Shown: positions 51,435 through 59,890 of the stretch, in pieces | Layout: every line of letters begins with the position of its first letter | Position numbering within the stretch: position 1 is the first letter of the stretch | Assembly (NCBI RefSeq): GCF_003143995.1 | Contig: NZ_QFWG01000004.1 | Coordinates: forward strand, 94,863 to 158,862 | Length of the DNA stretch: 64,000 nt | DNA from: Pseudoglutamicibacter cumminsii | GTDB lineage: Bacteria; Actinomycetota; Actinomycetes; Actinomycetales; Micrococcaceae | Reading direction: 5' to 3' | Program-made: the position numbers and the translations under genes | The notes under the pieces: generated by a model | Seen by the model: the letters and a program-made list of their open reading frames with translations, nothing else | What the model was told of the DNA's origin: nothing | The model's database searches: none

Positions 51435-52628
51435 TTAGTTTTCGTGTGGCCAGCCGGTGTAGGACTCAGCCAGGTAGGACTGCCCGTACTTGGAGCTGAC
51501 GACGGTGTTCAGCTCGCCGAGGGCGCGCTTGGTTTCGAATGGGGTGGCGTCCTTGCGGGTGTGCAGCATCTGGGTCATCCAGTAAGAGAAGTTCTGTGCC
51601 TTCCACACGCGCTTGAGAGCCTTATCCGAGTAGCCGTCGAGGCCTTCGGAGTTGCCGTCGATGAAGTGGGCCTTGAGCGCATCGAACAGCACCTGTACGT
51701 CAGCGAAAGCCAAGTTGAGGCCTTTAGCGCCGGTCGGTGGGACGGTGTGCGCGGCGTCGCCTGCGAGGAACATGTTGCCGTAACGCATCGGTTCGCCCAC
51801 ATAGGAGCGGAACTTCAGCACGACCTTTTCGAAGATCGGGCCGCGCTTGAGCTGGAAGCCGTCCGGGCCGTCGACGCGGCGCTGCAGTTCAGCCCAGATG
51901 CGTTCCTCATCCCAGTCGTCCACGTTCTCTTCAGGGTCGCACTGGAAGTACATGCGCTGAACTTCATCGTTGCGCTGGGAGATCAGGGCGAAACCGTGTG
52001 GGGAGTTCGCGTAGATGAGCTCTGGCGCGCTTGGTGGGGCTTCGGTGAGGATGCCGAACCAAGCGAACGGGTATTCGATGAAGTTTTCGCTGCGGTCCTC
52101 TTTAGGGATCGAGCGGCGGCACGTGCTCTGGGAGCCGTCCGCGCCGACGAGGATGTCGCAGTGGATCTCGTGCTCGCCGCCCTCGGCGTCCGTGTAGCGG
52201 ATCTTAGGGGTGTCGGTCAGGTGATCCAGGACCTCGGTGACGTTGCACGAGAAGCGGACGTCGCCGCCGTCGCGTTCGCGGGCTGCCGCGAGGTCGACGA
52301 ACACGTCGTTCTGCGGGTAGAGCCACACGGTCGCGTCGATGAGTTCTTTGAAGTTGATGCGGTGGGATTCACCGTTGAAGCGAAGGTCGATGCCTTCGTG
52401 CTCGTAGCCGCGGGTCTTCACGCGGGAGTCAACGCCGGTTTCGGTGAGCATCTTCACGGCACCGGTTTCGAGGATGCCAGCGCGGTGGGTGTTCGCGATG
52501 GTTTCGTGGTCGCGCTTTTCGATCACGATGTTCTCGATGCCCTGCTGCGAGAGCAGGTGGGACAGCATGAGGCCGGCGGGGCCGCCGCCGACGATACCTA
52601 CTTGGGTTTTTTCAATGGTTGGTGCCAC
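51435..52628 (-). CDS. pobA: 4-hydroxybenzoate 3-monooxygenase
   Basis: FAD monooxygenase, 397 residues, that hydroxylates 4-hydroxybenzoate to protocatechuate with NAD(P)H and oxygen. GIVGGGPAGLMLSHLLS binds FAD; CDILVGADGSQSTCRRSI is the DG motif for FAD and NAD(P)H; NMFLAGDAAHTVPPTGAKGLNLAF is the second FAD motif. It starts at a GTG with AGGAGC upstream. First gene of pobA-pcaH-pcaG-pcaB-pcaL, with a symmetrical operator-like region upstream. Confidence 0.96.
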   Translation of the reverse strand: MAPTIEKTQVGIVGGGPAGLMLSHLLSQQGIENIVIEKRDHETIANTHRAGILETGAVKMLTETGVDSRVKTRGYEHEGIDLRFNGESHRINFKELIDATVWLYPQNDVFVDLAAARERDGGDVRFSCNVTEVLDHLTDTPKIRYTDAEGGEHEIHCDILVGADGSQSTCRRSIPKEDRSENFIEYPFAWFGILTEAPPSAPELIYANSPHGFALISQRNDEVQRMYFQCDPEENVDDWDEERIWAELQRRVDGPDGFQLKRGPIFEKVVLKFRSYVGEPMRYGNMFLAGDAAHTVPPTGAKGLNLAFADVQVLFDALKAHFIDGNSEGLDGYSDKALKRVWKAQNFSYWMTQMLHTRKDATPFETKRALGELNTVVSSKYGQSYLAESYTGWPHEN

Positions 52629-52672
52629 GAAGTGCGCTCCTGAGAATCAGAAAAGGCTGCAGAGTCTGTTCT

Positions 52673-52715
52673 GTCTAGCAGTGTGATGGTCTAGTCCTAC
52701 TAGTGTGAGCTAGAC
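52673..52715. promoter_or_regulatory. Nested inverted repeats upstream of pobA, candidate IclR-type operator
   Basis: Outer arms GTCTAGC (52673-52679) and GCTAGAC (52709-52715) enclose inner arms CTAGT (52691-52695) and ACTAG (52699-52703). It lies 45-88 bases upstream of the pobA start, and the adjacent gene encodes an IclR regulator. Confidence 0.5.
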
Positions 52716-52765
52716 GACACAGAGTTCAACATCGGTTTTCATTGAATGAGAATTATTGCTGGCAG

Positions 52766-53548
52766 TTACTGATTTTCTTCCGGTTCGGGGGTCGATAGGG
52801 CGCGGGTTAGGCCGCGGCTTGCGGCGAGGAGCACGGGGACGAGGGCGGCGCGTTGTTCGAAGTCGATGGGAACCACAACGCCGATGGAAGCGATCACCTT
52901 GGTGCGGTCACGCCCGGTGAGTGCCGCGAACACGGGTACGGCTGCGCCTGCGGTGTCGTGGTCGACCATGCCGTCCAGTTGCGCGTAGCCGCGCTGGCGG
53001 ATGGTGGCCAGCGTGGTGCGCAGGTTTCCGGTGTTCGTGTAGGAGATATCGGCGGCTTCCGGATGCTGTTGCAGGTAGGCGTCGATGGCGGCTTGCGGCT
53101 GGAAGGCCAGCATCGATAGGCCGAGCGAGACCTGGTGGACGGGCATGCGGCCGGCGATCGTGGCTTTGTTGACCACCGAATTACGGGAGGACAACCGTTC
53201 CAAGACGAGCACCTCGTCGCCATCTAGGACCGCGAGCTGGGTGTGCTGGCGGAAGACCGCCTGGACGTCGTCGAGGAAAGGCATGGCCGCGGCGCGGAGG
53301 TCGCGTGCCGGGGAGGAGCGGGAGGCGAGCTCCCACAGCCGCATCCCGGGCCCGATGTTGCCGTCCGCGTCTTTGCGGAGCAGCTGGGCGTCGCACATCT
53401 GGTTCACGAGCCGGTAGCACGTAGCCAGCGGGATGTCCGCACGGTTCGCGAGGGCGGCCACCGAAAGCAAGGGGCGGTGTGCGTCGAAAGCGGAGAGGAT
53501 CCGGATGATCCTCTCCAGCATCGAATCCCCGGAGGGGGAGTTAGCCAT
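52766..53548 (-). CDS. IclR-family regulator, probable controller of the pob/pca operon
   Basis: A 260-residue IclR protein. The N-terminal winged helix is MLERIIRILSAFDAHRPLLSVAALANRADIPLATCYRLVNQM in pieces; the effector domain includes RDLRAAAMPFLDDV, LVLERLSSR, VHQVSLGLSMLAF and a C-terminal AAVPVFAALTGRD. PcaR, PobR and CatR-type regulators of aromatic pathways belong to this family. The start ATG 53548 gives the normal length. It sits between an aldo/keto reductase gene and pobA on the same strand; the ligand is likely 4-hydroxybenzoate, protocatechuate or 3-oxoadipate, by context. Confidence 0.9.
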   Translation of the reverse strand: MANSPSGDSMLERIIRILSAFDAHRPLLSVAALANRADIPLATCYRLVNQMCDAQLLRKDADGNIGPGMRLWELASRSSPARDLRAAAMPFLDDVQAVFRQHTQLAVLDGDEVLVLERLSSRNSVVNKATIAGRMPVHQVSLGLSMLAFQPQAAIDAYLQQHPEAADISYTNTGNLRTTLATIRQRGYAQLDGMVDHDTAGAAVPVFAALTGRDRTKVIASIGVVVPIDFEQRAALVPVLLAASRGLTRALSTPEPEENQ

Positions 53549-53559
53549 GCTTAGCCGTC

Positions 53560-54375
53560 CTAGCGACCGAACTCGTCGGCGTCGAGGCGTGGGGCGTCGT
53601 TGCGGTTGAGGGCGTCGATCGCGTCCAGCTCGGCTGGGGTGAGTTCGAAGTCGAGCGCGGCGAGGTTTTCGGCTTGGCGTTCCGGGTTGCCTGAGCGTGG
53701 GACGGCGATGCGGCCTTGCTGCAGGTGCCAGCGCAGGATTACCTGGGCGGGGCTCTTGCCGTGTTCTTCGCCGATGCGGGTCAGCGTTGGGTCGGCGAGG
53801 AGTTCGCCGCCGCGGCCGAGTGGCGAGTAGGCGGCGTTGAGCACGTTGTGTTCGGTGTTGAACTTTTGGATCTCGGTTTGCGGGCCGTAAGGGTTGACGG
53901 AGATCTGGTTGACCTGCGGGGTGAGGCCGGCGTCGAGGACCCGCTGGAGGTGGTGTGGTTTGAAGTTGGAGACACCCCAGTTGCGGATTTTGCCTTCTGC
54001 GCGGAGGTCTTCGAGGCCCTGGCACGCTTCAACGTAGCGGTCTTGGTCTGGGTTGGGCCAGTGGACGAGGTAGAGGTCGATGGTGTCGAGACCCAGGCGG
54101 GAAAGGGTGCCTTCGAGCGCCTGCCGGACTTCGGTGCGGCCGTGCCACTGCTTCTGGAATTTGGTGGTGAGGAAGTAGTCGTCACGGTCGAGCCCGCTCG
54201 CGCGGAGGCCGGCGCCGACGGCGTCTTCGTTTTCGTAGCCTTCCGCGGTGTCGATGTGGCGGTAGCCGAGCTCGAGGGCGTGGCGGACGGCCTCGGTGGC
54301 TTCCGCGCCTTGGAGCGGCCACGTTCCGAAAGCGAGAGCGGGGATCTTAGTCCGGTTGGCGGTGGTCAGGTCCAT
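53560..54375 (-). CDS. Aldo/keto reductase
   Basis: NADPH-dependent AKR of 271 residues. Tetrad region: RHIDTAEGYENEDAVGAGL (Asp, Tyr), TTKFQKQWHG (Lys) and LYLVHWPNPD (His). RNWGVSNFKPHHLQRVL and NQISVNPYGPQTEI are family motifs, and RWHLQQGRIAVPRSGNPERQAENLAAL is the cofactor loop, in pieces. Most similar to 2,5-diketo-D-gluconate-reductase-like AKRs; possibly reduces an aromatic aldehyde here, which is inference. GGAGG precedes the ATG. It is 11 bases upstream of the IclR start. Confidence 0.9.
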   Translation of the reverse strand: MDLTTANRTKIPALAFGTWPLQGAEATEAVRHALELGYRHIDTAEGYENEDAVGAGLRASGLDRDDYFLTTKFQKQWHGRTEVRQALEGTLSRLGLDTIDLYLVHWPNPDQDRYVEACQGLEDLRAEGKIRNWGVSNFKPHHLQRVLDAGLTPQVNQISVNPYGPQTEIQKFNTEHNVLNAAYSPLGRGGELLADPTLTRIGEEHGKSPAQVILRWHLQQGRIAVPRSGNPERQAENLAALDFELTPAELDAIDALNRNDAPRLDADEFGR

Positions 54376-54479
54376 GAGAGAGCCTCCGTTCGCGAGTTCG
54401 TCCGTTCACACTCGATCATAAAGGTGGCGTGTGTTCTGGGGCACATATACTTCGGTCCAAGACAATATCGATATGTCCA

Positions 54480-54517
54480 ATTCGAACTAAGAGATATTCG
54501 AAGCACGACAAATTCGA
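54480..54517. promoter_or_regulatory. Three ATTCGA motifs at 16-base intervals in divergent promoter
   Basis: ATTCGAA at 54480 and 54496 and ATTCGAT at 54512, with a weaker relative (ATATCGA) at 54465, between the aldo/keto reductase and MFS genes. Regular spacing suggests cooperative regulator binding. Confidence 0.45.
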
Positions 54518-54540
54518 TAAGACAATAAAAGGTTTTAAGG

Positions 54541-55761
54541 GTGGCTATGTCGTCGTTGCGTAGCGGGACTTCCTCTGTTTCATGGCTGTGTGTGGTTGTA
54601 GTCGGGATTGTTAGTGCCGCCCATATTTGGAAGCTCCCGCCGTCCTTGGAGGCGCTGAGCGCGGAGCTTGGTATTGACCTGGTGCAGGCCGGGGTTTTGA
54701 TCGGCATCATCCAGGTGGCGAGCATCCTGGGCGGTTTGCCGACTGCGTGGCTGGGTGAGCGTTTGGGCTTGCGGCGCGTCATTGTGGTGGGACTGGTGTT
54801 GCTGAGTCTTGGCTCGTTGTTGGGTGCGGTTGCGCAGTCGGCGTCGGTGTTGTTTGTTTCGCGCGCGGTTGAGGGCATCGGGTTCCTTTTTTGCGTAGTT
54901 TTGGGGCCGGCGTTGCTCCGGGATCGGTTTGAGCCTCCGCATGTGTTTCGCGCGTTGACCGCGTGGGCGATGTTTCAGGGGTTGGCCGCCTTTATCGGTT
55001 TCACGGCGGGTACGTTTGTGGTGCCGGAGTTCGGTTGGCGCCCGATGTGGGTTGGGGCTGCGGTTGTGACGCTGGCCTTGATTCCTTGCGTGCTTGCGCT
55101 GGTTCCCCGGGATGAGGCCGTTGGCTCGGCTAAGGGATCGGGGACGTGGCGGTTGGTGCGGGTCACGATTTCGCGACCTGGTCCTTGGCTGGCCGGCGCT
55201 ATTTTCGCTTGTTACAGCATCCAGTGGATGGCGGTTGTCGGCTTTTTGCCCCGGATTTATGAGCAGTACGGGATTCAGCAGCCGGCGGCGGGGATGATGT
55301 CCGCGGTTGTTGGCGGGGTGAATATCCTGGGTGCGCTTGGCGCCGGCCTGCTGGTCGGCAGGGGTGTCACGGTAAAGCGTCTAGTGATCGTTTCTTTTGC
55401 GGCTATGGCTCTGACGTCGATTGGGCTCTTCGCTGTCCCGTGGGATCAGACGGCGTTCCCAGCGTTGGCGTCGCTTGTGTTGGCGGTCGCGTTTTCGGCG
55501 ATTGGTGGAGCGGTGCCGGCGTTGTTGACGCGGATGATTGGCGAATTGGCTCAGCCGGATGGTTCGAGTGCCGTGGTGATGGGGCTGATGCAGCAGATCT
55601 TCAACATGGGCAATTTCCTGGGGCCGTTCCTCATCGCGTGGTTCGCGGTGCAGACGGGTGGTTGGGAGAGCTCCTGGATGCTGACGGCCGGGTTCAGTTC
55701 GCTAGGAATCCTCGGCACGATCTGGCTTTTGAAGGGCACGCCTCAGCGTCAGGAAGTCTGA
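54541..55761 (+). CDS. MFS transporter, probable aromatic or organic acid carrier
   Basis: A 406-residue 12-helix MFS protein. AHIWKLPPSLEALSAELGIDLVQAGVLIGI is the start of the first helices; LGERLGLRRVIVVGLVLL is the 2-3 loop; SRAVEGIGFLFCVVLGPALL, and a second-half GMMSAVVGGVNILGALGAG. The layout resembles the CynX/NimT-like group. It is divergent from the aldo/keto reductase gene and convergent with the second IclR gene, inside an aromatic-degradation region, which suggests uptake or export of a phenylpropanoid or benzoate. Substrate is inferred. Confidence 0.85.
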   Translation: MAMSSLRSGTSSVSWLCVVVVGIVSAAHIWKLPPSLEALSAELGIDLVQAGVLIGIIQVASILGGLPTAWLGERLGLRRVIVVGLVLLSLGSLLGAVAQSASVLFVSRAVEGIGFLFCVVLGPALLRDRFEPPHVFRALTAWAMFQGLAAFIGFTAGTFVVPEFGWRPMWVGAAVVTLALIPCVLALVPRDEAVGSAKGSGTWRLVRVTISRPGPWLAGAIFACYSIQWMAVVGFLPRIYEQYGIQQPAAGMMSAVVGGVNILGALGAGLLVGRGVTVKRLVIVSFAAMALTSIGLFAVPWDQTAFPALASLVLAVAFSAIGGAVPALLTRMIGELAQPDGSSAVVMGLMQQIFNMGNFLGPFLIAWFAVQTGGWESSWMLTAGFSSLGILGTIWLLKGTPQRQEV

Positions 55762-55770
55762 GCAGACGTT

Positions 55771-56574
55771 CTAGTCCCCAACTTCGAGGGTTCGGGAAAT
55801 ACCTCGGGCAGCGATCTGTAGCACCGGCACTACGTTCCCAATCGGGGCCATCGCATCCTGCGTCACGATGCCCAGCGCGGCGATGATCTGTCCGGTGGTC
55901 GGGGAGAACACAGGCACGGCGAGAGCAAAGTTGTTCGCACCGCTCTCTCGCTCGGTGGTCGCGAAACCTTGCGAACGGATCCGAGTGATGTGCTGGATCA
56001 GCTCCGATTTCCGGCCAATGGTGTGCTGGGTATGCCGAGGTAAATCCGCTGGTAGCTCAGCCAGCAGTTCCGGCGCCCCGTACGCGAGCATCAGCTTGCC
56101 CGCCGCGCTCGAGTGCAAGTCCATTCGATCGCCTACTCGGCGGAACGGGGCGCCGGTGTTCGTCCCGGAAATACGCTCGACGAGGAGCACTTCTTTTTGG
56201 TCCAGGATGAACAGGTTGACCACGTTGTGGGTCACGAACAGGACGTCCTGCATGTAGGGCGCCGCGATTTCGGCTACGTCCTGTTGGGCAGAAGCTAGCA
56301 GGCCGATGCGCCACAGCTTCTGTCCGATTCGGTAGCGGCCAGACTTCTTCTCTAAGCCGCCCCACACCGCTAGTTCGTTCACCAGCCGGTGTGCCGTAGC
56401 CAGTGGCAGGTCCGCGCGCCTGGCAATGCTGCTGAGCGTCTGGTCGCGGTGGGCGCTATCGAATGTTTCCAGAATTCGTAGCGCGCGTGAGGTTACGGAT
56501 GCCGATGCTGTGGCTGGCTTGGTGGTTGAACGTTGGGCAGGGTTGCCCTGCCGCTGCGGTGCGCGGTTGGCCAT
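55771..56574 (-). CDS. IclR-family transcriptional regulator
   Basis: A 267-residue IclR protein: SVTSRALRILETFDSAHRDQTLSSIARRADLPLATAHRLVNEL in pieces forms the winged helix, and WRIGLLASAQQDVAEIAAPYMQDV, VLLVERISGTNTGAPFRRVGDRMDLHSSAAGKLMLAYG and ALAVPVFSPTTGQIIAALGI form the effector domain. The Arg/Gln-rich extra N-terminus is about 20 residues. It follows the coniferyl-alcohol-dehydrogenase-like gene by two bases and likely controls that gene and the divergent aldehyde dehydrogenase. Confidence 0.9.
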   Translation of the reverse strand: MANRAPQRQGNPAQRSTTKPATASASVTSRALRILETFDSAHRDQTLSSIARRADLPLATAHRLVNELAVWGGLEKKSGRYRIGQKLWRIGLLASAQQDVAEIAAPYMQDVLFVTHNVVNLFILDQKEVLLVERISGTNTGAPFRRVGDRMDLHSSAAGKLMLAYGAPELLAELPADLPRHTQHTIGRKSELIQHITRIRSQGFATTERESGANNFALAVPVFSPTTGQIIAALGIVTQDAMAPIGNVVPVLQIAARGISRTLEVGD

Positions 56575-56576
56575 GG

Positions 56577-57368
56577 TTACTGGTTTCCACTCCTGCGGGC
56601 GGCTACGAGTCCGCCATCTACGCGGATGTCGGTTCCGTTGACCCAGCGGGCCGTATCGCTCAGTAGGAATTCGATGACGTCAGCGATTTCGGCGACTTCA
56701 CCGTATTTGCCGAGCAGCTTTGAGGCGCCTTCGACTTTTTCGCGGCCGTGGTCGGTCTTGAAGTCTTCCAGGATCGGGGTCGATACCGGGCCTGGGCTCA
56801 CGCTGTTGACGCGGATTTTCCGCTCCACCAGAGAGGCGGCCAGCTGCTCCGTGAGGAGGCGGACGCACTGCTTCGAGAACAGGTAGGACTCGTCTTGAAC
56901 CAGTGCCCAGACTTGTTCGTCTGCCTTGAGCTCGTCAACGCTGTTCGCCTGCACGGCTCGGTTCTCTTCGTCGAGGTGGTTGCGCCAGTCAACTGCTACC
57001 GATGAGGCGAGGTTAACGATCGCGGCACCAGACGCCAGCTGCGGTAGTAGCGCCTGGGTGAAGTCGCGCAGGCCGATCACGTTCACGCCCATGACGACCT
57101 CCGCGGGGGCGGTGCCCGGAACGCCCGCAATGTTTGCGAGCCCGTCAATCTGGCCGCCGGCTAGCTCGGTGAGCTGGGCAACGCCGGCTTGAATGGAATC
57201 TGTTGAGGAGAGATCGAGCTGCACGAAGTCTTCGGTGTGATCGCCGTTAGCCTGAGCCGGTGGGTTGCGGTCCACCCCGATGACGCGGTGCCCGGCGGCG
57301 CGTAGTTGCGCGGCGGTCTGCGCGCCGATTCCGGAGGAAACACCTGTTACAACAATGGTCTTTTTCAT
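56577..57368 (-). CDS. SDR oxidoreductase, coniferyl-alcohol-dehydrogenase-like
   Basis: Short-chain dehydrogenase of 263 residues. TGVSSGIGAQTAAQL is the NAD-binding loop, LANIAGVPG the NAG-like motif, VNLASSVAV the catalytic Ser strand, ESYLFSKQCV the catalytic Tyr-x-x-x-Lys, and VNSVSPGPVSTPIL the PG motif. The long insert with DWRNHLDEENRAVQANSVDELKADEQVWALV between Ser and Tyr is what I associate with coniferyl-alcohol and related 3-alpha-HSD-like SDRs. It would oxidise a lignin-type alcohol to the aldehyde for the divergent dehydrogenase. Head gene of the SDR-iclR operon. Confidence 0.85.
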   Translation of the reverse strand: MKKTIVVTGVSSGIGAQTAAQLRAAGHRVIGVDRNPPAQANGDHTEDFVQLDLSSTDSIQAGVAQLTELAGGQIDGLANIAGVPGTAPAEVVMGVNVIGLRDFTQALLPQLASGAAIVNLASSVAVDWRNHLDEENRAVQANSVDELKADEQVWALVQDESYLFSKQCVRLLTEQLAASLVERKIRVNSVSPGPVSTPILEDFKTDHGREKVEGASKLLGKYGEVAEIADVIEFLLSDTARWVNGTDIRVDGGLVAARRSGNQ

Positions 57369-57456
57369 GGGATAGAACCTTTCGTGTGAGCTGGATCATG
57401 CGGTTGGCTCTATGTTTGCCATTGTGCCCCATTCACACAGGGTTTTTTCCAATGGG

Positions 57457-57493
57457 TGGAAGACTAATCACATTCGCTCTTCACAATCTTCCA
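57457..57493. promoter_or_regulatory. Inverted repeat TGGAAGA / TCTTCCA in divergent promoter
   Basis: Seven-base arms at 57457-57463 and 57487-57493, separated by 23 bases, between the SDR and aldehyde dehydrogenase genes; candidate operator for the adjacent IclR protein. Confidence 0.35.
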
Positions 57494-57557
57494 TGATGTA
57501 GGGAAATTACTACGGCGCACCGCCGTATCCGCCCTCTACATGTGAAGGCAGGTACAG

Positions 57558-58931
57558 ATGAGCACTCACTACGACGTCCTGGATCCGGCAACACTCGAAG
57601 TTGTTGCCCGGGTGCCGGAGAACACGGCCGAAGACACGCGGCAGGCAGCGGTCCGTGCACGCGCGGCGCTGCGTGGCTGGCAGCGTGACCGTGTAGCGCG
57701 GGTGGAAGCGTTGGTGAAGATCGCCGACAAGATTGAGGCGAACCTCGATGCGTTGGGCGAAGTTCTGTCTCGTGAGCAGGGCAAGCCGATTGCCGAAGCG
57801 AAAATGGAGTTCAAGGTCTCGGCGGGCCTGTTCCGTTATTACGCGACCTTGGACTGGGAAGACACGATCAGCCTTCCAGAGCGCGATGGCCGCAATGTCG
57901 AGGTGCTGAACCGTCCGGTGGGTGTGGTGGGAACCATCACCCCGTGGAACTTTCCGATCTCGCTGTTGTGCGTCAAGCTGGCGCCGGCTTTGATCGCCGG
58001 TTGCACGGTTCTGGCTAAACCGGCTCCTACGACGCCGGCCTCAGCTATCGCTTTGATTGAACTGATGAACTCGGTTCTGCCTGAGCATGTTGTGCAGGTT
58101 CTTACCGGTTCCAACCGCACGGTGAGCGTGGCGTTGGCTTCGGAACCACTCGTCAACAAGATTTCTTACACCGGCTCCACCGCGGTGGGCACCTCTTTGA
58201 TGCAGCAGGCCGCTGAAAATGTCACCCGTGTGACGATGGAGTTGGGTGGTAATGACGCCGCCATCGTGCTTGATGATGCGGACATTGAGGTGGCTGCGCG
58301 CGGCATCATCAGCAGCGCTTTCCGCAATGCGGGGCAGGTTTGCATGGCGGTTAAACGCGTCTATGTTCCAGAGAGCATGCGCGCGGACTTCACTGAAGCT
58401 GTGGTCGAGGAAGTCAACAAGTTCGTACTTGGCCGTGGCATCGACGTCGCCACCACCCTGGGACCCATGCATAACGCGAGCCAGCGCGACTACGTGCGGG
58501 AACTGATCGATGCGGCCGCATCTGACGGTGCCACTGTTCTTGCCGGGCATCAGCGGTGCGAGCTACCCGGCTATTTCCAGACGCCGACCATCGTGGCCAA
58601 TGCTGAACAGGACATGCGCATCGTGCGGGAAGAGCAGTTCGGAGCGGCCCTGCCGATTGTGTCCTATAGCTCCCTTGACCAGGCCATCGAGCTCGCTAAC
58701 GATTCTGAGTTCGGGCTCGGGGCTTCTATCTGGACTCCGGATATGGAGCGGGCGCGGCAGCTGGCGCCGGAGCTGGAGACCGGCACGGTGTGGATCAATC
58801 AACACACCGTTGTTGAACTCGATGCGCCGTTCGGGGGCTGGAAGCAATCCGGCATTGGCCGCGAGCGCGGCCGCTGGGGCTTGGACGCCTACTTGGAGCC
58901 AACCACCGTCAACAGGCGAGCACATAACTAG
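57558..58931 (+). CDS. Aldehyde dehydrogenase
   Basis: NAD(P)-dependent ALDH of 457 residues. TPWNFPISLLCVKLAPALIAG is the Asn-containing motif, TGSTAVGTSLMQQAAENVTRVTMELGGNDAAIV in pieces contains the general-base Glu, FRNAGQVCMAVKRVYV the catalytic Cys, and PFGGWKQSGIGRE the C-terminal signature. GAAGGCAGG precedes the ATG. Twelve bases upstream of the MBL hydrolase gene and divergent from the SDR gene; probably oxidises the aldehyde (such as coniferaldehyde or vanillin) made by that enzyme. Substrate inferred. Confidence 0.9.
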   Translation: MSTHYDVLDPATLEVVARVPENTAEDTRQAAVRARAALRGWQRDRVARVEALVKIADKIEANLDALGEVLSREQGKPIAEAKMEFKVSAGLFRYYATLDWEDTISLPERDGRNVEVLNRPVGVVGTITPWNFPISLLCVKLAPALIAGCTVLAKPAPTTPASAIALIELMNSVLPEHVVQVLTGSNRTVSVALASEPLVNKISYTGSTAVGTSLMQQAAENVTRVTMELGGNDAAIVLDDADIEVAARGIISSAFRNAGQVCMAVKRVYVPESMRADFTEAVVEEVNKFVLGRGIDVATTLGPMHNASQRDYVRELIDAAASDGATVLAGHQRCELPGYFQTPTIVANAEQDMRIVREEQFGAALPIVSYSSLDQAIELANDSEFGLGASIWTPDMERARQLAPELETGTVWINQHTVVELDAPFGGWKQSGIGRERGRWGLDAYLEPTTVNRRAHN

Positions 58932-58942
58932 GGGACACTGAC

Positions 58943-59848
58943 ATGACCGTTGAACTCATTACCCTCGGCACGGCTGCCGGCCCGGCTATTCGCGGAAGCG
59001 AACCAGGGATCTGCTCGGCAGTCCGCGTGAACGATGATTTTTACCTGATCGATTTCGGTCTGGGGTGCACCCGCGCGGCCGCTGAGGCCGGGTTGAAGGG
59101 TAAGCACTTCACCGCGGGATTCATCACGCACCTGCATTCCGACCATGTTGTGGAGCTACCCGGTTTTCTGCTGTGGAACTGGGGTAAGCCGGTTAATGGC
59201 TTCACTGAGCCGTTCCGCATTTTGGGCCCGGGCAAGGATCCGCACCGTGTTGGTGGTGAGGACTTGGCCGGTACCGCCGAGTTGGTTGGGAAGACCCTCG
59301 ACGGGTTCTCCTACGACATCGATATCCGGATCCAGGATGAGGCCCGCCCTAACCTGCACGAGCTGGTGCAGGCTGAAGAGATTGTGATCCCGAATGAGCC
59401 GATCTTCGAGGTGTATCGCGATGATGCGGTGACGGTGAGCGCGACCCTCGTGGAGCATCCGCCGGTCTACCCGGCTTTCGCGTTCCGCTTTGACACCGCG
59501 GAAGGCTCGATCGTGTTCTCTGGAGACACCGCTAAGTCCGATGCGCTCGTTGAGTTGGCCCGCGGTGCGGACATTCTGGTGCATGAGGCCGTCAACCTGG
59601 ACTTCTATAAGGAGCAAGGTTTCTCTGGCGCGTTCCTGAACCACCAGGCATGCTCGCACACCTCGCCGGCCGATGCCGGGGCAGTGGCCCAGGAAGCCGG
59701 CGTGGGGCAGCTGGTTTTGTCCCACCTCGCCGGTGTTGCGCCAGAGCAATGGTGGAAAGACCAAGCCGCAACCCGATTTAGCGGGCTGATCTCGGTGGCA
59801 CGCAGCGGCGACCGTTACGCGCTCACCGAGCAACTCGTGCTCAGCTGA
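58943..59848 (+). CDS. MBL-fold metallo-hydrolase (RNase Z/arylsulfatase-like)
   Basis: A 301-residue metallo-beta-lactamase-fold hydrolase. TLGTAAGPAIRG opens the fold, THLHSDHVVELPG is the metal HxHxDH motif, VFSGDTAKSDALVEL contributes the bridging Asp, LVHEAVNLDF and VLSHLAG the remaining His ligands. Two-metal hydrolase of lactone, ester or sulfate substrates. Co-transcribed with the aldehyde dehydrogenase, so it may open a lactone or thioester of the aromatic side-chain pathway; this is inference. Convergent with pcaD. Confidence 0.85.
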   Translation: MTVELITLGTAAGPAIRGSEPGICSAVRVNDDFYLIDFGLGCTRAAAEAGLKGKHFTAGFITHLHSDHVVELPGFLLWNWGKPVNGFTEPFRILGPGKDPHRVGGEDLAGTAELVGKTLDGFSYDIDIRIQDEARPNLHELVQAEEIVIPNEPIFEVYRDDAVTVSATLVEHPPVYPAFAFRFDTAEGSIVFSGDTAKSDALVELARGADILVHEAVNLDFYKEQGFSGAFLNHQACSHTSPADAGAVAQEAGVGQLVLSHLAGVAPEQWWKDQAATRFSGLISVARSGDRYALTEQLVLS

Positions 59849-59890
59849 GGAGCCGGCTTTCCCAGTCGCCGTTACTCTCCCCTCCCGCTC

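Noticed and set aside
51393..52643. 416-codon plus-strand open frame opposite pobA
   Set aside because: PobA is unambiguous on the minus strand; the opposite frame lacks any motif.
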